Positions 34,905 to 43,771 of a stretch of DNA of 64,000 nt are shown piece by piece. A program made the position numbers and the translations under genes. The first letter of the stretch is position 1, and each line of letters begins with the position of its first letter. Source of the stretch: Bordetella parapertussis (lineage in GTDB: Bacteria; Pseudomonadota; Gammaproteobacteria; Burkholderiales; Burkholderiaceae_D); the NCBI GenBank assembly GCA_945866125.1, contig CAMBFZ010000016.1, forward strand, positions 1-64,000. Direction: 5' to 3'. Below the pieces are notes generated by a model that did not search any database, had not been told where the DNA came from, and was given only the letters and a program-made list of their open reading frames with translations.

Positions 34905-35591
34905 ATGGCAATCATTTCTTTCTCCCATGTCTCCAAACATTACCCCGGCGACATCAAGGCGCTCTCGGATGTAACGGTCTCGGTGAACGAAGGCGATATA
35001 GTGTTTTTGGCGGGACCGTCGGGTGCGGGCAAATCGACGCTGCTTAAATTAATCGCCGGCATTGAGCGACCCAGTGGCGGCGTGCTCATTGTCAGCGGGC
35101 AGGATATGCGCAAGCTCAACCGCACTACGCTACCTTTTTTGCGCCGCAAGCTGGGGCTGATTTTGCAGCAGCACCGGCTGCTACATGACCGCAGTGTGTT
35201 GGCCAATGTGATGTTGCCGCTGATTGTCAGCGGTGCCTTGCATCAGGAAGCAGAGCAGCGCGCGCGTGTCGCACTCGAATTGGTAGGACTGGCTGACAAG
35301 GCAGCCATGATTCCGCTGGGCCTGTCGGGCGGCGAGCAACAACGGGTATCGATTGCGCGCGCCATTGTTCATCAGCCGCGCATTATTCTGGCCGATGAAC
35401 CGACGGCCAATCTGGATCGTGACAGTGGCCGTCTGGTGCTGGAAATGCTGCATGCGTTTAATGCTGCCGGCACGACCTGCGTCATTTCGACACACGATGA
35501 ACGACTGCTTGAGCGCGCCACTCGCGTCGTACAACTTGAACAGGGACGGCTCGCTGCCGTTCGCGAAGCCGAGAGCGGGGTGGGACTATGA
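34905..35591 (+). CDS. ftsE: Cell division ATP-binding protein FtsE
   Basis: The protein is 228 residues: ABC ATPase with Walker A GPSGAGKST, signature LSGGEQQ, Walker B IILADEPTAN and switch histidine ISTHDE. SHVSKHYPGDIKALSDV is the typical FtsE start. With FtsX it forms the divisome ABC complex that activates periplasmic peptidoglycan hydrolases through EnvC-type partners. It overlaps ftsX by 4 nt. Confidence 0.96.
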   Translation: MAIISFSHVSKHYPGDIKALSDVTVSVNEGDIVFLAGPSGAGKSTLLKLIAGIERPSGGVLIVSGQDMRKLNRTTLPFLRRKLGLILQQHRLLHDRSVLANVMLPLIVSGALHQEAEQRARVALELVGLADKAAMIPLGLSGGEQQRVSIARAIVHQPRIILADEPTANLDRDSGRLVLEMLHAFNAAGTTCVISTHDERLLERATRVVQLEQGRLAAVREAESGVGL

Positions 35592-36520
35592 GATGGTTTA
35601 GAGAACATCGTTTCGCGTTACGCGATGCGCTGGCACGCGTACTGAGGATGCCGGGCAGCTTTGGTTTCAATGTGCTGGTGATTGCTCTGGCACTCATACT
35701 GCCGGTGGCTGGCCTGACAGTGTTGGAGAACGTGCGGCCGGTCTCGCGCGAGTTGGCGGTAGAACCTGAGATTAGCGTATTTTTATCGACTGACGTGGGG
35801 CGCGAGCAGGCGCTCGCAATGGGGGCTGAATTGCGTATGGCGGCCCTTGCTGGCGGACTCAAGGCCAAGCTGGTATTTGTGAGCCGCGAGGAAGCGCTGG
35901 CCATGATGAAAGAGCGCGCCGGCTTGTCAGATGTGGTCGCCACACTGGGCGCCAACCCACTGCCGGATGCTTATGTGCTTAAGCTCGCCAATGCCGACGA
36001 CGCCAACGATGCCAGCAGCACCGAGCGGATCGAAAAGCTCGCCGCGATAATCGCACGCGTGCCCGGGGTGGACGCGGTACAGCTGGATGCGGCGTGGGTC
36101 AAGCGGCTTGCGGCGCTGCTGCAACTGGCCGGCAACGTGCTGTGGATGCTGGCCGCGACGCTCTGCGGCGTGGTGGTGGCGGTCGTGTTTAATACCATTC
36201 GACTGCAAGTCGTCACACAACACGAGGAGGTGAATGTGTCGCGGCTTGTGGGTGCCACCGATGCGTTTGTGTCGCGCCCTTTTTATTACACCGGCGCTTT
36301 GCTGGGGCTCGGCGCCGGCGGGCTGGCTTTGCTGGGGGTATTGCTGGGTCTACACGTGCTCAATGGTCCGGTAAGCGATCTGGCTGGCTTGTATGGTTCG
36401 ACCTTCCGTCTACTGCCGCTGGATACGGCGTCTATGGCGCTGCTGCTTGGTGCGAGTACGACTCTGGGCTTGCTGGGAGCGATGCTGTCGGTGCGGTACG
36501 CTTTGGGGCGGGCTGAATAA
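35588..36520 (+). CDS. ftsX: Cell division protein FtsX
   Basis: The protein is 310 residues with four membrane helices: one near residue 30 (GFNVLVIALALILPVAGLTVL), a periplasmic loop (about 50-175) and three C-terminal helices (NVLWMLAATLCGVVVAVVF, ALLGLGAGGLALLGVLLGL, MALLLGASTTLGLLGAML). ISVFLSTDV and the NTIRLQVVTQHEEVNVSRLVGAT segment are family landmarks. It is the permease-like partner of FtsE, translationally coupled through ATGA. A strong terminator follows. Confidence 0.95.
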   Translation: MRWFREHRFALRDALARVLRMPGSFGFNVLVIALALILPVAGLTVLENVRPVSRELAVEPEISVFLSTDVGREQALAMGAELRMAALAGGLKAKLVFVSREEALAMMKERAGLSDVVATLGANPLPDAYVLKLANADDANDASSTERIEKLAAIIARVPGVDAVQLDAAWVKRLAALLQLAGNVLWMLAATLCGVVVAVVFNTIRLQVVTQHEEVNVSRLVGATDAFVSRPFYYTGALLGLGAGGLALLGVLLGLHVLNGPVSDLAGLYGSTFRLLPLDTASMALLLGASTTLGLLGAMLSVRYALGRAE

Positions 36521-36564
36521 GCGCTTGCGAGGCCTGCGGTAAGACATTGAATGCCGTTGCAACT

Positions 36565-36592
36565 TTAGAGCCCTGCGGGGCTCTAATTTTTT
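36565..36592 (+). terminator. Rho-independent terminator after ftsX
   Basis: TTAGAGCCC, loop TGC, GGGGCTCTAA, then TTTTTT. It ends the ftsY-ftsE-ftsX transcript before the rpoH promoter. Confidence 0.85.
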
Positions 36593-36622
36593 GATGTTAA
36601 AATATTAATTATTTACAAGCAG

Positions 36623-36684
36623 TTGCCTTGCCGGCAATGCTTTGTCCATAGAGAGGCTTAGCACTCCTCTGCGGAGAGTGCTAA
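36623..36684 (+). promoter_or_regulatory. rpoH promoter region with perfect CIRCE operator
   Basis: TTAGCACTC (36658-36666), a 9-bp spacer and GAGTGCTAA (36676-36684) form an exact CIRCE element, the binding site of the HrcA heat-shock repressor. Upstream, TTGCCT (36623-36628), an 18-bp spacer and CATAGA (36647-36652) give a plausible sigma70 promoter whose start point would fall at the CIRCE left arm. HrcA would therefore block rpoH transcription at normal temperature. Confidence 0.85.
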
Positions 36685-36762
36685 TATTATGTTTGTGGGT
36701 TTTAGCAACTTATTTCGAGCCAAAGCCCGGCTTTATTTGCTAGATTTATTTTAGGAGAAACA

Positions 36763-37662
36763 ATGACTGCAATGCCCGCATCGTCTGCCTTGGTGCCGAC
36801 CGGTGAACAGGCGCTGGCGCTCGGTTTTTCTGGCAGCCTGGGTAATCTGGATGCCTACATTTCGGCTGTAAACCGCCTGCCGATGTTGACGCAAGAAGAA
36901 GAAATATCGCTGGCGCGCAAACTGCGTGATGGCAATGATTTGGCTGCTGCGCAGGCGATGGTGTTGTCGCACTTGCGCTTGGTGGTGTCGATTGCACGTG
37001 GCTATCTGGGCTACGGGCTGCCGCATGCTGATCTGATTCAAGAAGGCAATATCGGCTTGATGAAAGCGGTAAAGCGTTTTGATCCTGAGCAGGGGGTACG
37101 ACTTGTGTCGTATGCGATGCACTGGATCAAGGCTGAGATGCATGAGTATATTTTGCGTAACTGGCGCATGGTCAAGCTGGCCACGACTAAAGCGCAGCGC
37201 AAGTTATTTTTTAATCTGCGTAGCCATAAAGTCGGATTGGATTCGATGACGCCGGGTCAGGTTGATGCATTGGCCGAATCACTCAACGTCAAGCGCGAAG
37301 AAGTCATTGAGATGGAAATGCGTTTATCGGGACGCGACATTGCGCTGGAGTCGTCAACGGACGATGAAGACGACCGGTTTTCTCCCATTGCCTATTTGTC
37401 GTCCGATCAGATGGAGCCGGCCAAGGTGCTGGAGGCGCGGCAGTTTGACCGCCTGCAATCGGAAGGCCTGGAAACAGCACTCGCGCAGCTTGATGTGCGC
37501 TCACGCCGTATTGTTGAGTCACGCTGGCTGGCCAATGATGATGGCTCTGGCGCAACGCTGCATGAATTGGCGGCTGAATTCGGCGTGTCGGCTGAGCGAA
37601 TTCGTCAAATCGAAGTGGTGGCACTGAAAAAAATGAAAGCGGCACTAGCCGAATACGCCTGA
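36763..37662 (+). CDS. rpoH: RNA polymerase heat-shock sigma factor (sigma32)
   Basis: The protein is 299 residues. Region 2 has LRLVVSIARGYLGYGLPHADLIQEGNIGLMKAVKRFD, cited here by its ends. The RpoH box QRKLFFNLR is present, as is the region 4 helix-turn-helix LHELAAEFGVSAERIRQIE. It directs transcription of chaperone and protease genes. A good SD (AGGAG) precedes the ATG. The gene has its own promoter with a CIRCE operator and its own terminator, so it is separate from ftsYEX despite the conserved order. Confidence 0.97.
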   Translation: MTAMPASSALVPTGEQALALGFSGSLGNLDAYISAVNRLPMLTQEEEISLARKLRDGNDLAAAQAMVLSHLRLVVSIARGYLGYGLPHADLIQEGNIGLMKAVKRFDPEQGVRLVSYAMHWIKAEMHEYILRNWRMVKLATTKAQRKLFFNLRSHKVGLDSMTPGQVDALAESLNVKREEVIEMEMRLSGRDIALESSTDDEDDRFSPIAYLSSDQMEPAKVLEARQFDRLQSEGLETALAQLDVRSRRIVESRWLANDDGSGATLHELAAEFGVSAERIRQIEVVALKKMKAALAEYA

Positions 37663-37682
37663 GCCGTACGCGCAGGTAAATG

Positions 37683-37712
37683 AAAAATGCGTCTCTGCGG
37701 AGACGCATTTTT
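37683..37712. terminator. Bidirectional terminator between rpoH and sco
   Basis: A perfect 13-bp stem (37683-37695 with 37700-37712) and a TGCG loop, bordered by A-runs on the left and T-runs on the right, so it works for rpoH and for the convergent cytochrome oxidase block. Confidence 0.85.
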
Positions 37713-37800
37713 TTTGCCAGACCTGATGCAGTGAGCGCCTTATCCTGTTTTATCCGAACGGCGCCATAGGCTGTTTTTTTCGATGCGATGGCTTACAACT

Positions 37801-38397
37801 TCAGCCGCCGGCCAGCAAGGCCCTGACATCCCGCAACACCGGCTCGGCACCCTGCCCATGCCGCACGAATAGGCGCAAGCGCCCTTGCGGATCAAAGACA
37901 TAACTTCCGGCGGTGTGATCGATGCTGTAGGTTTTGCCGTCTTTGGAAGGGACCTTCTCAACAAACAGCTTGAATTCTTTGATGACTTTGTCGGTAGCGG
38001 CGCGGTCACCAACGAGCCCTAAAAATCCCGGATGAAATGCCGGCACATAACTGGCCAGCAGTGCTGGCGTATCCCGCTCGGGATCGACGGTGATGAATAA
38101 TACCTGCAGCCGATCGGCGTCGACCCCCAGTTGCTTCATTACCCCGGCCATTTCGGTGAGCGTCGTCGGGCAGACATCGGGACATTGGGTGAAACCAAAA
38201 AAGACCAGTACGACTTTGCCTTTGAAGTCGGCCAGGGTGCGCGGCGTGCCGGTGTGGTCGGTGAGACTGAAGCCTTTGCCGTAGTCAAGCCCAGTGATAT
38301 CGGTATTGGCAAATGCGACCTTGGAAGCCGAGGCTCCTTTGTCGCCGCAGGCCACAAGTGCCAGCGACAACGCCAACAGAGCGAGCAGGGTACGCAT
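37801..38397 (-). CDS. SCO1/SenC family copper chaperone for cytochrome oxidase
   Basis: The 198-residue product has a lipoprotein signal with lipobox LVAC (about residue 17). The thioredoxin-like fold contains the copper-binding CPDVCP motif and the distal histidine in SIDHTAGSYVFDP. It delivers copper to the CuA site of subunit II or acts as a thiol reductant for it. It overlaps ctaB by 1 nt as the last gene of the oxidase assembly block. Confidence 0.94.
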   Translation of the reverse strand: MRTLLALLALSLALVACGDKGASASKVAFANTDITGLDYGKGFSLTDHTGTPRTLADFKGKVVLVFFGFTQCPDVCPTTLTEMAGVMKQLGVDADRLQVLFITVDPERDTPALLASYVPAFHPGFLGLVGDRAATDKVIKEFKLFVEKVPSKDGKTYSIDHTAGSYVFDPQGRLRLFVRHGQGAEPVLRDVRALLAGG

Positions 38398-39281
38398 CAG
38401 AGCGGCAGGTAGTGATCAACCAGCAGCGCAGCGAACAGCAGCGAGAGGTAGATGATGGAGTAGGTAAATGCCTTGCGTGCAATCAGGTCGGTGTAGTGCT
38501 GATAAATGCGCCACGCGTACCAGAGAAAAATGAGCCCCAGCACGGACGCACTGACCAGATAGATCAGGCCGCTCATGCGCACAATAAAGGGCAACATGGA
38601 GGTGGCAACGAGAACGATGGTGTAGAGCCAGATATGAAATTGGGTAAATTTCAGGCCATGCGTGATGGGCAGCATGGGCAAACCGGATTTTGCATAATCA
38701 TCCCGACGGTAGAGTGCCAGTGCCCAAAAATGTGGCGGGGTCCAGACGAAAATGATCAGCACCAGTATCCACGCCTGCATCGGTACATCATTGGCAATGG
38801 CCGCCCAGCCCAGCGCTGGTGGCATCGCACCCGACAAGCCGCCGATGACGATATTTTGCGGGGTCGCCGGCTTGAGGATGATGGTGTAAATCACCGCGTA
38901 ACCAACGAAGGTAGCAAAGGTCAGCCACATGGTGAGCGGATTGACTAGGTTATAGAGCACCCACATGCCCATGCCGCCAATGACGCCTGAAAAGAGCAAG
39001 GTTTGGTGCACGGTAATTTCACCCATAGCCATGGGCCGCCGCGCAGTGCGGGCCATGCGCGAATCGATCTCGGCCTCAACAAGGCAATTGACCGCAAAGG
39101 CCGCGCCGGCCAGCAGCCAGATGCCGACGGTGGCTGCGATCAGCAGACGCCAATCCGGTAGCGTAGGCGTCGCCAAGAACATGCCGATAACGGCGCAAAA
39201 CACGGCCAGCTGCGTGACGCGCGGCTTGGTCAGAGCCCAATACTGAGCGATGCGGCTGGAAGGGGCGATGAGGGTGGTCAT
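38397..39281 (-). CDS. ctaB: Protoheme IX farnesyltransferase
   Basis: The 294-residue membrane protein has about nine helices. The UbiA-type Asp-rich motif is in NCLVEAEIDSRMARTARRP, with a second set near DDYAKSGLPMLPITHG. It converts heme B to heme O, the precursor of heme A. It sits 10 bp downstream of ctaA, giving the full heme A pathway beside the oxidase genes. Confidence 0.96.
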   Translation of the reverse strand: MTTLIAPSSRIAQYWALTKPRVTQLAVFCAVIGMFLATPTLPDWRLLIAATVGIWLLAGAAFAVNCLVEAEIDSRMARTARRPMAMGEITVHQTLLFSGVIGGMGMWVLYNLVNPLTMWLTFATFVGYAVIYTIILKPATPQNIVIGGLSGAMPPALGWAAIANDVPMQAWILVLIIFVWTPPHFWALALYRRDDYAKSGLPMLPITHGLKFTQFHIWLYTIVLVATSMLPFIVRMSGLIYLVSASVLGLIFLWYAWRIYQHYTDLIARKAFTYSIIYLSLLFAALLVDHYLPL

Positions 39282-39291
39282 GGGACAGAAT

Positions 39292-40410
39292 TCATGCGGG
39301 CGAGAAGTTCGTCCGTACTTCGACAGGCGTGCTCGCCTCGGTTTGCGAGAGACGGTAGTTTACCACGACGAGAAGCAGCACCAAGAGGGCCGCGCCCGCA
39401 TTATGCGCCACCGCCAGCGCCAGCGGCCAGTCAAAAAATACCGTGGCCGCACCTGTGGCTAATTGCAAAACAATCATGAGACCGAGCGCCTGCGCAAGAC
39501 GCGCGAGTCCGGCCATGCGACGGCATCGATACGCCAACCAGCCCAGCATCGCCAGAACGATCGCAGCAAAACAGCGATGCACCCAGTGAATGGCAACCAG
39601 CGCCGAAAATGGTAAGTAGTCGCCAGAGGCGGTCATGCCCAAATTGCGCCACAAAGTAAAGCCCTGCGCGAAGTCCATCTCGGGCATCCACGCAGCCTGA
39701 CACAAAGGAAATGCGTTGCCGCAGGCGAGTGCGGCGTAGTTGGTGCTAACCCAACCACCCAAGGCGATTTGCATCAGTAAAACGACCAGCGCGATGGCGG
39801 CGGTCACGCGTAATGCTGCCGCTGCAGGCGCCGCCGGCGCGTGCGTAGTCTGGCGCATCGCATGCCAAGAGAGCAAGGCTAAAAGACTCATGCCCAATAA
39901 CAAATGGATGCTGACGATCACCGGCTGCAGTTTCAAGGTAACGGTCCACGCACCGAATGCACCTTGTACACAAACAAATACCAATAGCAAGGCGGGCACG
40001 GTGGGCGCATAGCGTGGCGCCCCGGTGCGTCGCCATTGTCGCCACGCGCCAACGAGCATCGCAATAATCAGTACACCAACACCCATAGCAAGATAACGAT
40101 GAATCATTTCGATCCACGCTTTAAAGACGGTGACGGGGCCCGTTGGCATCGCGGCCTGCGCCGCACTAATATCAGCATGCGCCAAAAATGGATTGGCCTC
40201 ACCGTAGCAGCCGGGCCAGTCGGGACAACCCAGACCGGAATCGGTCAAGCGGGTAAACGCACCAAAAATAATGAGATCAAAGGTAAAAAAAACCGTGACC
40301 CACGCAAGCTTTTTGAATTTATCCGTACCACGCGAAAGATAGACGATCGTTGCAGGAATGAGGGCCACCAGCAGGCCCTTTAAGGCAAGCGTGATCAACA
40401 TCGTGCTCAT
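39292..40410 (-). CDS. ctaA: Heme A synthase
   Basis: The 372-residue, eight-helix protein has paired heme-ligand histidines (WIEMIHRYLAMGVGV, VSIHLLLGMSLLALLSWH, AIHWVHRCFAAIV, AVAHNAGAALLV). TRLTDSGLGCPDWPGCYGE carries the conserved CtaA loop with its cysteine pair. It oxidises the methyl group of heme O to give heme A. The 4-nt overlap with the upstream gene shows translational coupling. Confidence 0.95.
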   Translation of the reverse strand: MSTMLITLALKGLLVALIPATIVYLSRGTDKFKKLAWVTVFFTFDLIIFGAFTRLTDSGLGCPDWPGCYGEANPFLAHADISAAQAAMPTGPVTVFKAWIEMIHRYLAMGVGVLIIAMLVGAWRQWRRTGAPRYAPTVPALLLVFVCVQGAFGAWTVTLKLQPVIVSIHLLLGMSLLALLSWHAMRQTTHAPAAPAAAALRVTAAIALVVLLMQIALGGWVSTNYAALACGNAFPLCQAAWMPEMDFAQGFTLWRNLGMTASGDYLPFSALVAIHWVHRCFAAIVLAMLGWLAYRCRRMAGLARLAQALGLMIVLQLATGAATVFFDWPLALAVAHNAGAALLVLLLVVVNYRLSQTEASTPVEVRTNFSPA

Positions 40411-41027
40411 CCTATGCGCGAGGCTTTCATGAGCTTGTTGATGTCTTTCTTGATTTTGTTGTAATCAGGATCTTTGGGAAAGCGCATCATCAAATTACCG
40501 AGCGGGTCGATCATGTAGAGATGATCGGCGGGAGTGGTGCCTTCTGTGACCGGCAGCCAGGCTGCGAGTTTTTTGGGGTCGACTCTGAGCATGTTGGTGC
40601 CATCGTACTGGCGCATGCGTGTCGTTTCCAACGGGGCTTTATCGGTGATGAGCCAGACACGTTCGATGCGCTCCATTTCCTTGCCCTGCGTCAGACGCAA
40701 CTGCCGCATGTAATAGAGTTTGTCGGTGCAGGCTTTCTGGCAGTCGGCGGTGTCGACTTGCAGCAAAATCCATTTGCCTTTGAATTGTTCCAAGACGGCG
40801 CTGCTGCCCTCGAGCGTCGTGAGGCCGAGTTCCGGAATCGGGTAGGCACGCGGATCGATCAACGCGCCATAATTCGTGCGGCCTTCGGGCTTGATGACGT
40901 AATAGCTCAGATACGAAAAAATCATCGGCGCGGCACAAAGCGCGATAACGAGAATCAGCGGCCAGCGGCCCCGGCCTCGGCTTGCTGGCTGGTTGCTAGC
41001 GGGTGTTGTTGCTTGATCGGCTTGCAC
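40407..41027 (-). CDS. Membrane-anchored thioredoxin-like protein of the oxidase assembly block
   Basis: The 206-residue protein has one N-terminal membrane helix (WPLILVIALCAAPMIFSYLSYYV, about 22-44) and then a periplasmic domain with SCO/thioredoxin-like features: GKWILLQVDTADCQKACTDKLYYMRQLR, cited by its key Cys-x3-Cys in DCQKAC, and LYMIDPLGNLMMRF. Family members are annotated as hypothetical in Burkholderiales cox clusters. A redox or copper-insertion role for the oxidase is inferred from fold and location. It overlaps surf1 by 32 nt and ctaA by 4 nt. Confidence 0.75.
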   Translation of the reverse strand: MQADQATTPASNQPASRGRGRWPLILVIALCAAPMIFSYLSYYVIKPEGRTNYGALIDPRAYPIPELGLTTLEGSSAVLEQFKGKWILLQVDTADCQKACTDKLYYMRQLRLTQGKEMERIERVWLITDKAPLETTRMRQYDGTNMLRVDPKKLAAWLPVTEGTTPADHLYMIDPLGNLMMRFPKDPDYNKIKKDINKLMKASRIG

Positions 41028-41727
41028 GTCGAAATCCTGTCACCAAAAAAAATAAGAAGGCCGTTGCCGCTAATGCATACCACTGAAACGCGTAGCCACG
41101 ATGTTTGTCGACACCGGCCGAGGGACGCGGCCAGTCGCGCGCCAAGGTGTCGCCGGCATCGTTGGTCTGCTCGATTATAAAAGTTTGTAGCGGTAGTTTG
41201 CTCGCGCTTGAAAAGGCGGCGATATCAAGATTTTGCAAAATAGCACCTGGCTGCAAGGGCGCATCCTGCCCAAGCTGCATCACCCGCCCGGCTGAATGCC
41301 GCACCGTGCCGTCGAGTTGAATCACACCATCGGGCACGACGATATCAGGCAAGCGCGACCGCTCAAGCGGATCACGCGGCAACCAGCCCCGCGCCACGAG
41401 CACGACGTGCTCGCTATCCTGCAGGCGCAATGGCATGAGCAGCACAAACCCGGCCTTACCCTGATAAGGACGATTGTCGAGATAGACGGGCCAGTCGGCC
41501 ACAAAGCGACCCGCTACACGTACACGGCGAAATTCGGGCAAAGAGCCAATGTGCGGCAATCCATTGAGAATGAGTGCAGGCTCGGCGCTGCGCTCCGTGA
41601 TGGCTTGCTCAATGGCGAGCTTGTCGGCAGCGCGGCGGGTTTGCCAGTTTCCCAAAGAGACACCGACTGCGATGACGAGCACGGCAGCCAGAAAGGGGAT
41701 CCAACGGAAATGGAAACGCAATCGCAT
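40996..41727 (-). CDS. SURF1 family cytochrome oxidase assembly protein
   Basis: The product is 243 residues from ATG 41727. The two terminal membrane helices (FLAAVLVIAVGVSLGNWQTRRA and YAFQWYALAATAFLFFLVTGF) enclose a periplasmic domain with the SURF1 landmarks GNWQ-x-RR, VYLDNRPYQGKAGF, LVARGWLPRD and HRGYAFQWYALA. It helps heme A insertion into subunit I. A TTG at 41766 would add 13 residues and is less likely. Confidence 0.94.
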   Translation of the reverse strand: MRLRFHFRWIPFLAAVLVIAVGVSLGNWQTRRAADKLAIEQAITERSAEPALILNGLPHIGSLPEFRRVRVAGRFVADWPVYLDNRPYQGKAGFVLLMPLRLQDSEHVVLVARGWLPRDPLERSRLPDIVVPDGVIQLDGTVRHSAGRVMQLGQDAPLQPGAILQNLDIAAFSSASKLPLQTFIIEQTNDAGDTLARDWPRPSAGVDKHRGYAFQWYALAATAFLFFLVTGFRRASRSSNNTR

Positions 41728-41798
41728 TACAATGAGGCCTTGTTTATGAATCGGATCTGGTTGCAATACGACGCAACGAAACAGACTCGTTAACCACC

Positions 41799-42005
41799 AT
41801 GATAAAAATCCTCGTTGCTGTTGCGTTCTTACTGATCATTGGCAGCCTTGCATCTGCCTTAGTGTTCCTGATGCGGGACAAAGGCAAAAGCAATCGGACC
41901 GTGCACGCGCTGGCCTTGCGCGTAGGGTTTTCTATTTTGCTCTTTATTTTTTTGTTGGTGGCCCATCAACTAGGCTGGATACAACCAACTGGCATCATCT
42001 ATTAA
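41799..42005 (+). CDS. Twin transmembrane protein (DUF2909-like)
   Basis: The 68-residue protein consists almost only of two membrane helices (ILVAVAFLLIIGSLASALVFLM and ALRVGFSILLFIFLLVAHQLGW) joined by a short basic loop. It is the only plus-strand gene inside the cytochrome oxidase block, a placement seen in many betaproteobacteria. Function is unknown; involvement in oxidase assembly is a guess from location. Confidence 0.8.
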   Translation: MIKILVAVAFLLIIGSLASALVFLMRDKGKSNRTVHALALRVGFSILLFIFLLVAHQLGWIQPTGIIY

Positions 42006-42028
42006 ATTGCTGATTTGTGCTGATCAGT

Positions 42029-42060
42029 AAAAAAGCCGCACCAAAGTGCGGCTTTTTTTT
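42029..42060. terminator. Bidirectional terminator between the DUF2909-like gene and ctaE
   Basis: The 11-bp stem AAAAGCCGCAC / GTGCGGCTTTT with loop CAAA has A-runs on the left and T-runs on the right. It serves the plus-strand small gene and the minus-strand subunit III gene. Confidence 0.85.
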
Positions 42061-42073
42061 CGGCGAAAACTGA

Positions 42074-42934
42074 TTACAACCAATACACCACAACATAAAG
42101 GCCAAGCCAGACAACGTCAACAAAGTGCCAGTACCAGGCCGCGCCTTCAAAAGCAAAATGCTGCTCTGGGGTGAAATGCCCTTTGAGTACGCGGTAGAGC
42201 ACTACCGACAGCATGATCGCTCCCATGGTCACGTGGAAACCGTGGAAACCTGTGAGCATGAAGAAGGTTGAGCCGTAGATGCCTGAGGTCAGCTTCAGGT
42301 TCAGTTCGGAATAGGCGTGCATGTATTCATACGCCTGAAAGCCCATGAAGATTGCGCCCAGCAAGATGGTCGCAAACAACCAGATTGCGGTTTTGCTGCG
42401 ATTGCCTTCGCGCAGTGCATGATGCGAAATCGTTAGGGTCACACCCGATGTCAGCAGCAGGGCGGTGTTAATGGTCGGAACCGGAAATGGCCCCATCGTT
42501 TGGAAGGCTTCCACAACACCAGCCGGACCACCGGTGCCCCAGTTCGCAGCAAAATCAGGCCACAAGACTTTGTGGTCAAGATCGGCCAGCCACGGCATCG
42601 AGATACTGCGTGCGTAAAAGAGCGCACCGAAAAAAGCAGCGAAAAACATGACTTCGGAGAAGATGAACCAGCTCATGCTCCAACGATACGAGGTATCGAT
42701 CCGGGCGTTGTAGAGGCCACCTTCGGATTCGGCGATCGCGTCGCCAAACCAGTAGTACAGCACGGCGATCAAGGAAAGGATACCGACCAGATTAACTGGC
42801 TTACCCCAGCTCACGCCATTAACCCAAGCCGATGCACCGGCCATCGTCACCAGCAGGGACAACCCCGCCAGCACCGGCCACTTGGAGGGGTTTGGTACGA
42901 AATAATATGGCGCATTGCCGTGTTGAGTGCTCAT
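42074..42934 (-). CDS. ctaE: Cytochrome c oxidase subunit III
   Basis: The product is 286 residues with seven membrane helices. Typical motifs are SWFIFSEVMFFAAFFGALFYAR, TSGVTLTISHHALREGN, GSTFFMLTGFHGFHVTMGAIML and AAWYWHFVDVVWLGLYVVVYWL. It stabilises the aa3 catalytic core. A bidirectional terminator follows, so this is the end of the ctaC-ctaD-cox11-ctaE transcript. Confidence 0.97.
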   Translation of the reverse strand: MSTQHGNAPYYFVPNPSKWPVLAGLSLLVTMAGASAWVNGVSWGKPVNLVGILSLIAVLYYWFGDAIAESEGGLYNARIDTSYRWSMSWFIFSEVMFFAAFFGALFYARSISMPWLADLDHKVLWPDFAANWGTGGPAGVVEAFQTMGPFPVPTINTALLLTSGVTLTISHHALREGNRSKTAIWLFATILLGAIFMGFQAYEYMHAYSELNLKLTSGIYGSTFFMLTGFHGFHVTMGAIMLSVVLYRVLKGHFTPEQHFAFEGAAWYWHFVDVVWLGLYVVVYWL

Positions 42935-42975
42935 CTACATCCCCTGATTACAATGTTCAAAAATGATGCTGCTTT

Positions 42976-43191
42976 TTATGGTGCCAAAACAAATTTCACA
43001 ATCGACAGCAAGGTCACAACAAAAATTACGGCAGCCAGGACGCCAGCTATAGCAACATGCAACGGATTGAGTTGCGCCGTATCTTCTTCGTAATCGCTTT
43101 TTTTACGCACACCAAAAAACGACCACAGTACCGCCTTAACTGTCGCCACAAACGAAAGGCGACGCTTGCTTGCTTGTTTCAGATCATCCAT
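42976..43191 (-). CDS. DUF2970 small membrane protein
   Basis: The 71-residue protein has a basic, hydrophilic N-terminus (KQASKRRLSFVATVKAVLWSFFGVRK) and one C-terminal membrane helix (VAIAGVLAAVIFVVTLLSIVKFVL). It is found regularly between cox11 and ctaE in betaproteobacteria. Its role is not established. It begins 6 bp after the cox11 stop and is co-transcribed. Confidence 0.88.
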   Translation of the reverse strand: MDDLKQASKRRLSFVATVKAVLWSFFGVRKKSDYEEDTAQLNPLHVAIAGVLAAVIFVVTLLSIVKFVLAP

Positions 43192-43197
43192 CGCGCG

Positions 43198-43770
43198 TTA
43201 ATTGGCCTGTTTTTTTGTTGCGAGGCCGACTTCGAAAAACGTATACGACAAAGTAATTGTCTTGATGCTTTTCGGCAGCGCCGGATCAATATAAAAACTC
43301 ACAGGCATTTGCCGGGCTTCATTGGGCCCGAGCGTTTGCTGCTTAAAACAAAAACAATCGAGTTTGCGGAAGTGAACCGCGGCCTCTTGCGGGGCATAAC
43401 TCGGAATCGCTTGCGCCTGCATACTGCGCGACTGCGTATTCACGACTTCATAAATCACCTGCGCCATCTCACCGGGGTGCACATCAATACTGGGCACTGT
43501 CGGGCGAAAGCGCCACGGCCCCTGCGTGTTGGCATCAAACTCTACCGTTACCGTACGACTCGCGTCGACCTGCGAATTGACGGACCCGACAACTTTTGTT
43601 TCCTGTACCGCCAACACGTTAATGCCCGTGATCTCACAAATCTTTTTGTACAACGGTATCAACGAATAACCAAAACCAAACATCAGTACCGCAATCAACA
43701 TCAGCTTGCCGAGCATGCGGACGTTGTTTCTACCTTGTCGATCTTTACGCGCCTGCTGCCTGACGTCCAT
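43198..43770 (-). CDS. Cytochrome c oxidase assembly protein Cox11/CtaG
   Basis: The 190-residue protein has one N-terminal membrane helix (MLIAVLMFGFGYSLIPLYKKIC) and a periplasmic immunoglobulin-like domain. The copper-binding pair is in FRKLDCFCFKQQTL (CFCF), followed by MPVSFYIDPALP. It inserts CuB into subunit I. Only 1 bp separates it from the small 35-residue gene upstream. Confidence 0.96.
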   Translation of the reverse strand: MDVRQQARKDRQGRNNVRMLGKLMLIAVLMFGFGYSLIPLYKKICEITGINVLAVQETKVVGSVNSQVDASRTVTVEFDANTQGPWRFRPTVPSIDVHPGEMAQVIYEVVNTQSRSMQAQAIPSYAPQEAAVHFRKLDCFCFKQQTLGPNEARQMPVSFYIDPALPKSIKTITLSYTFFEVGLATKKQAN

Positions 43771-43771
43771 T

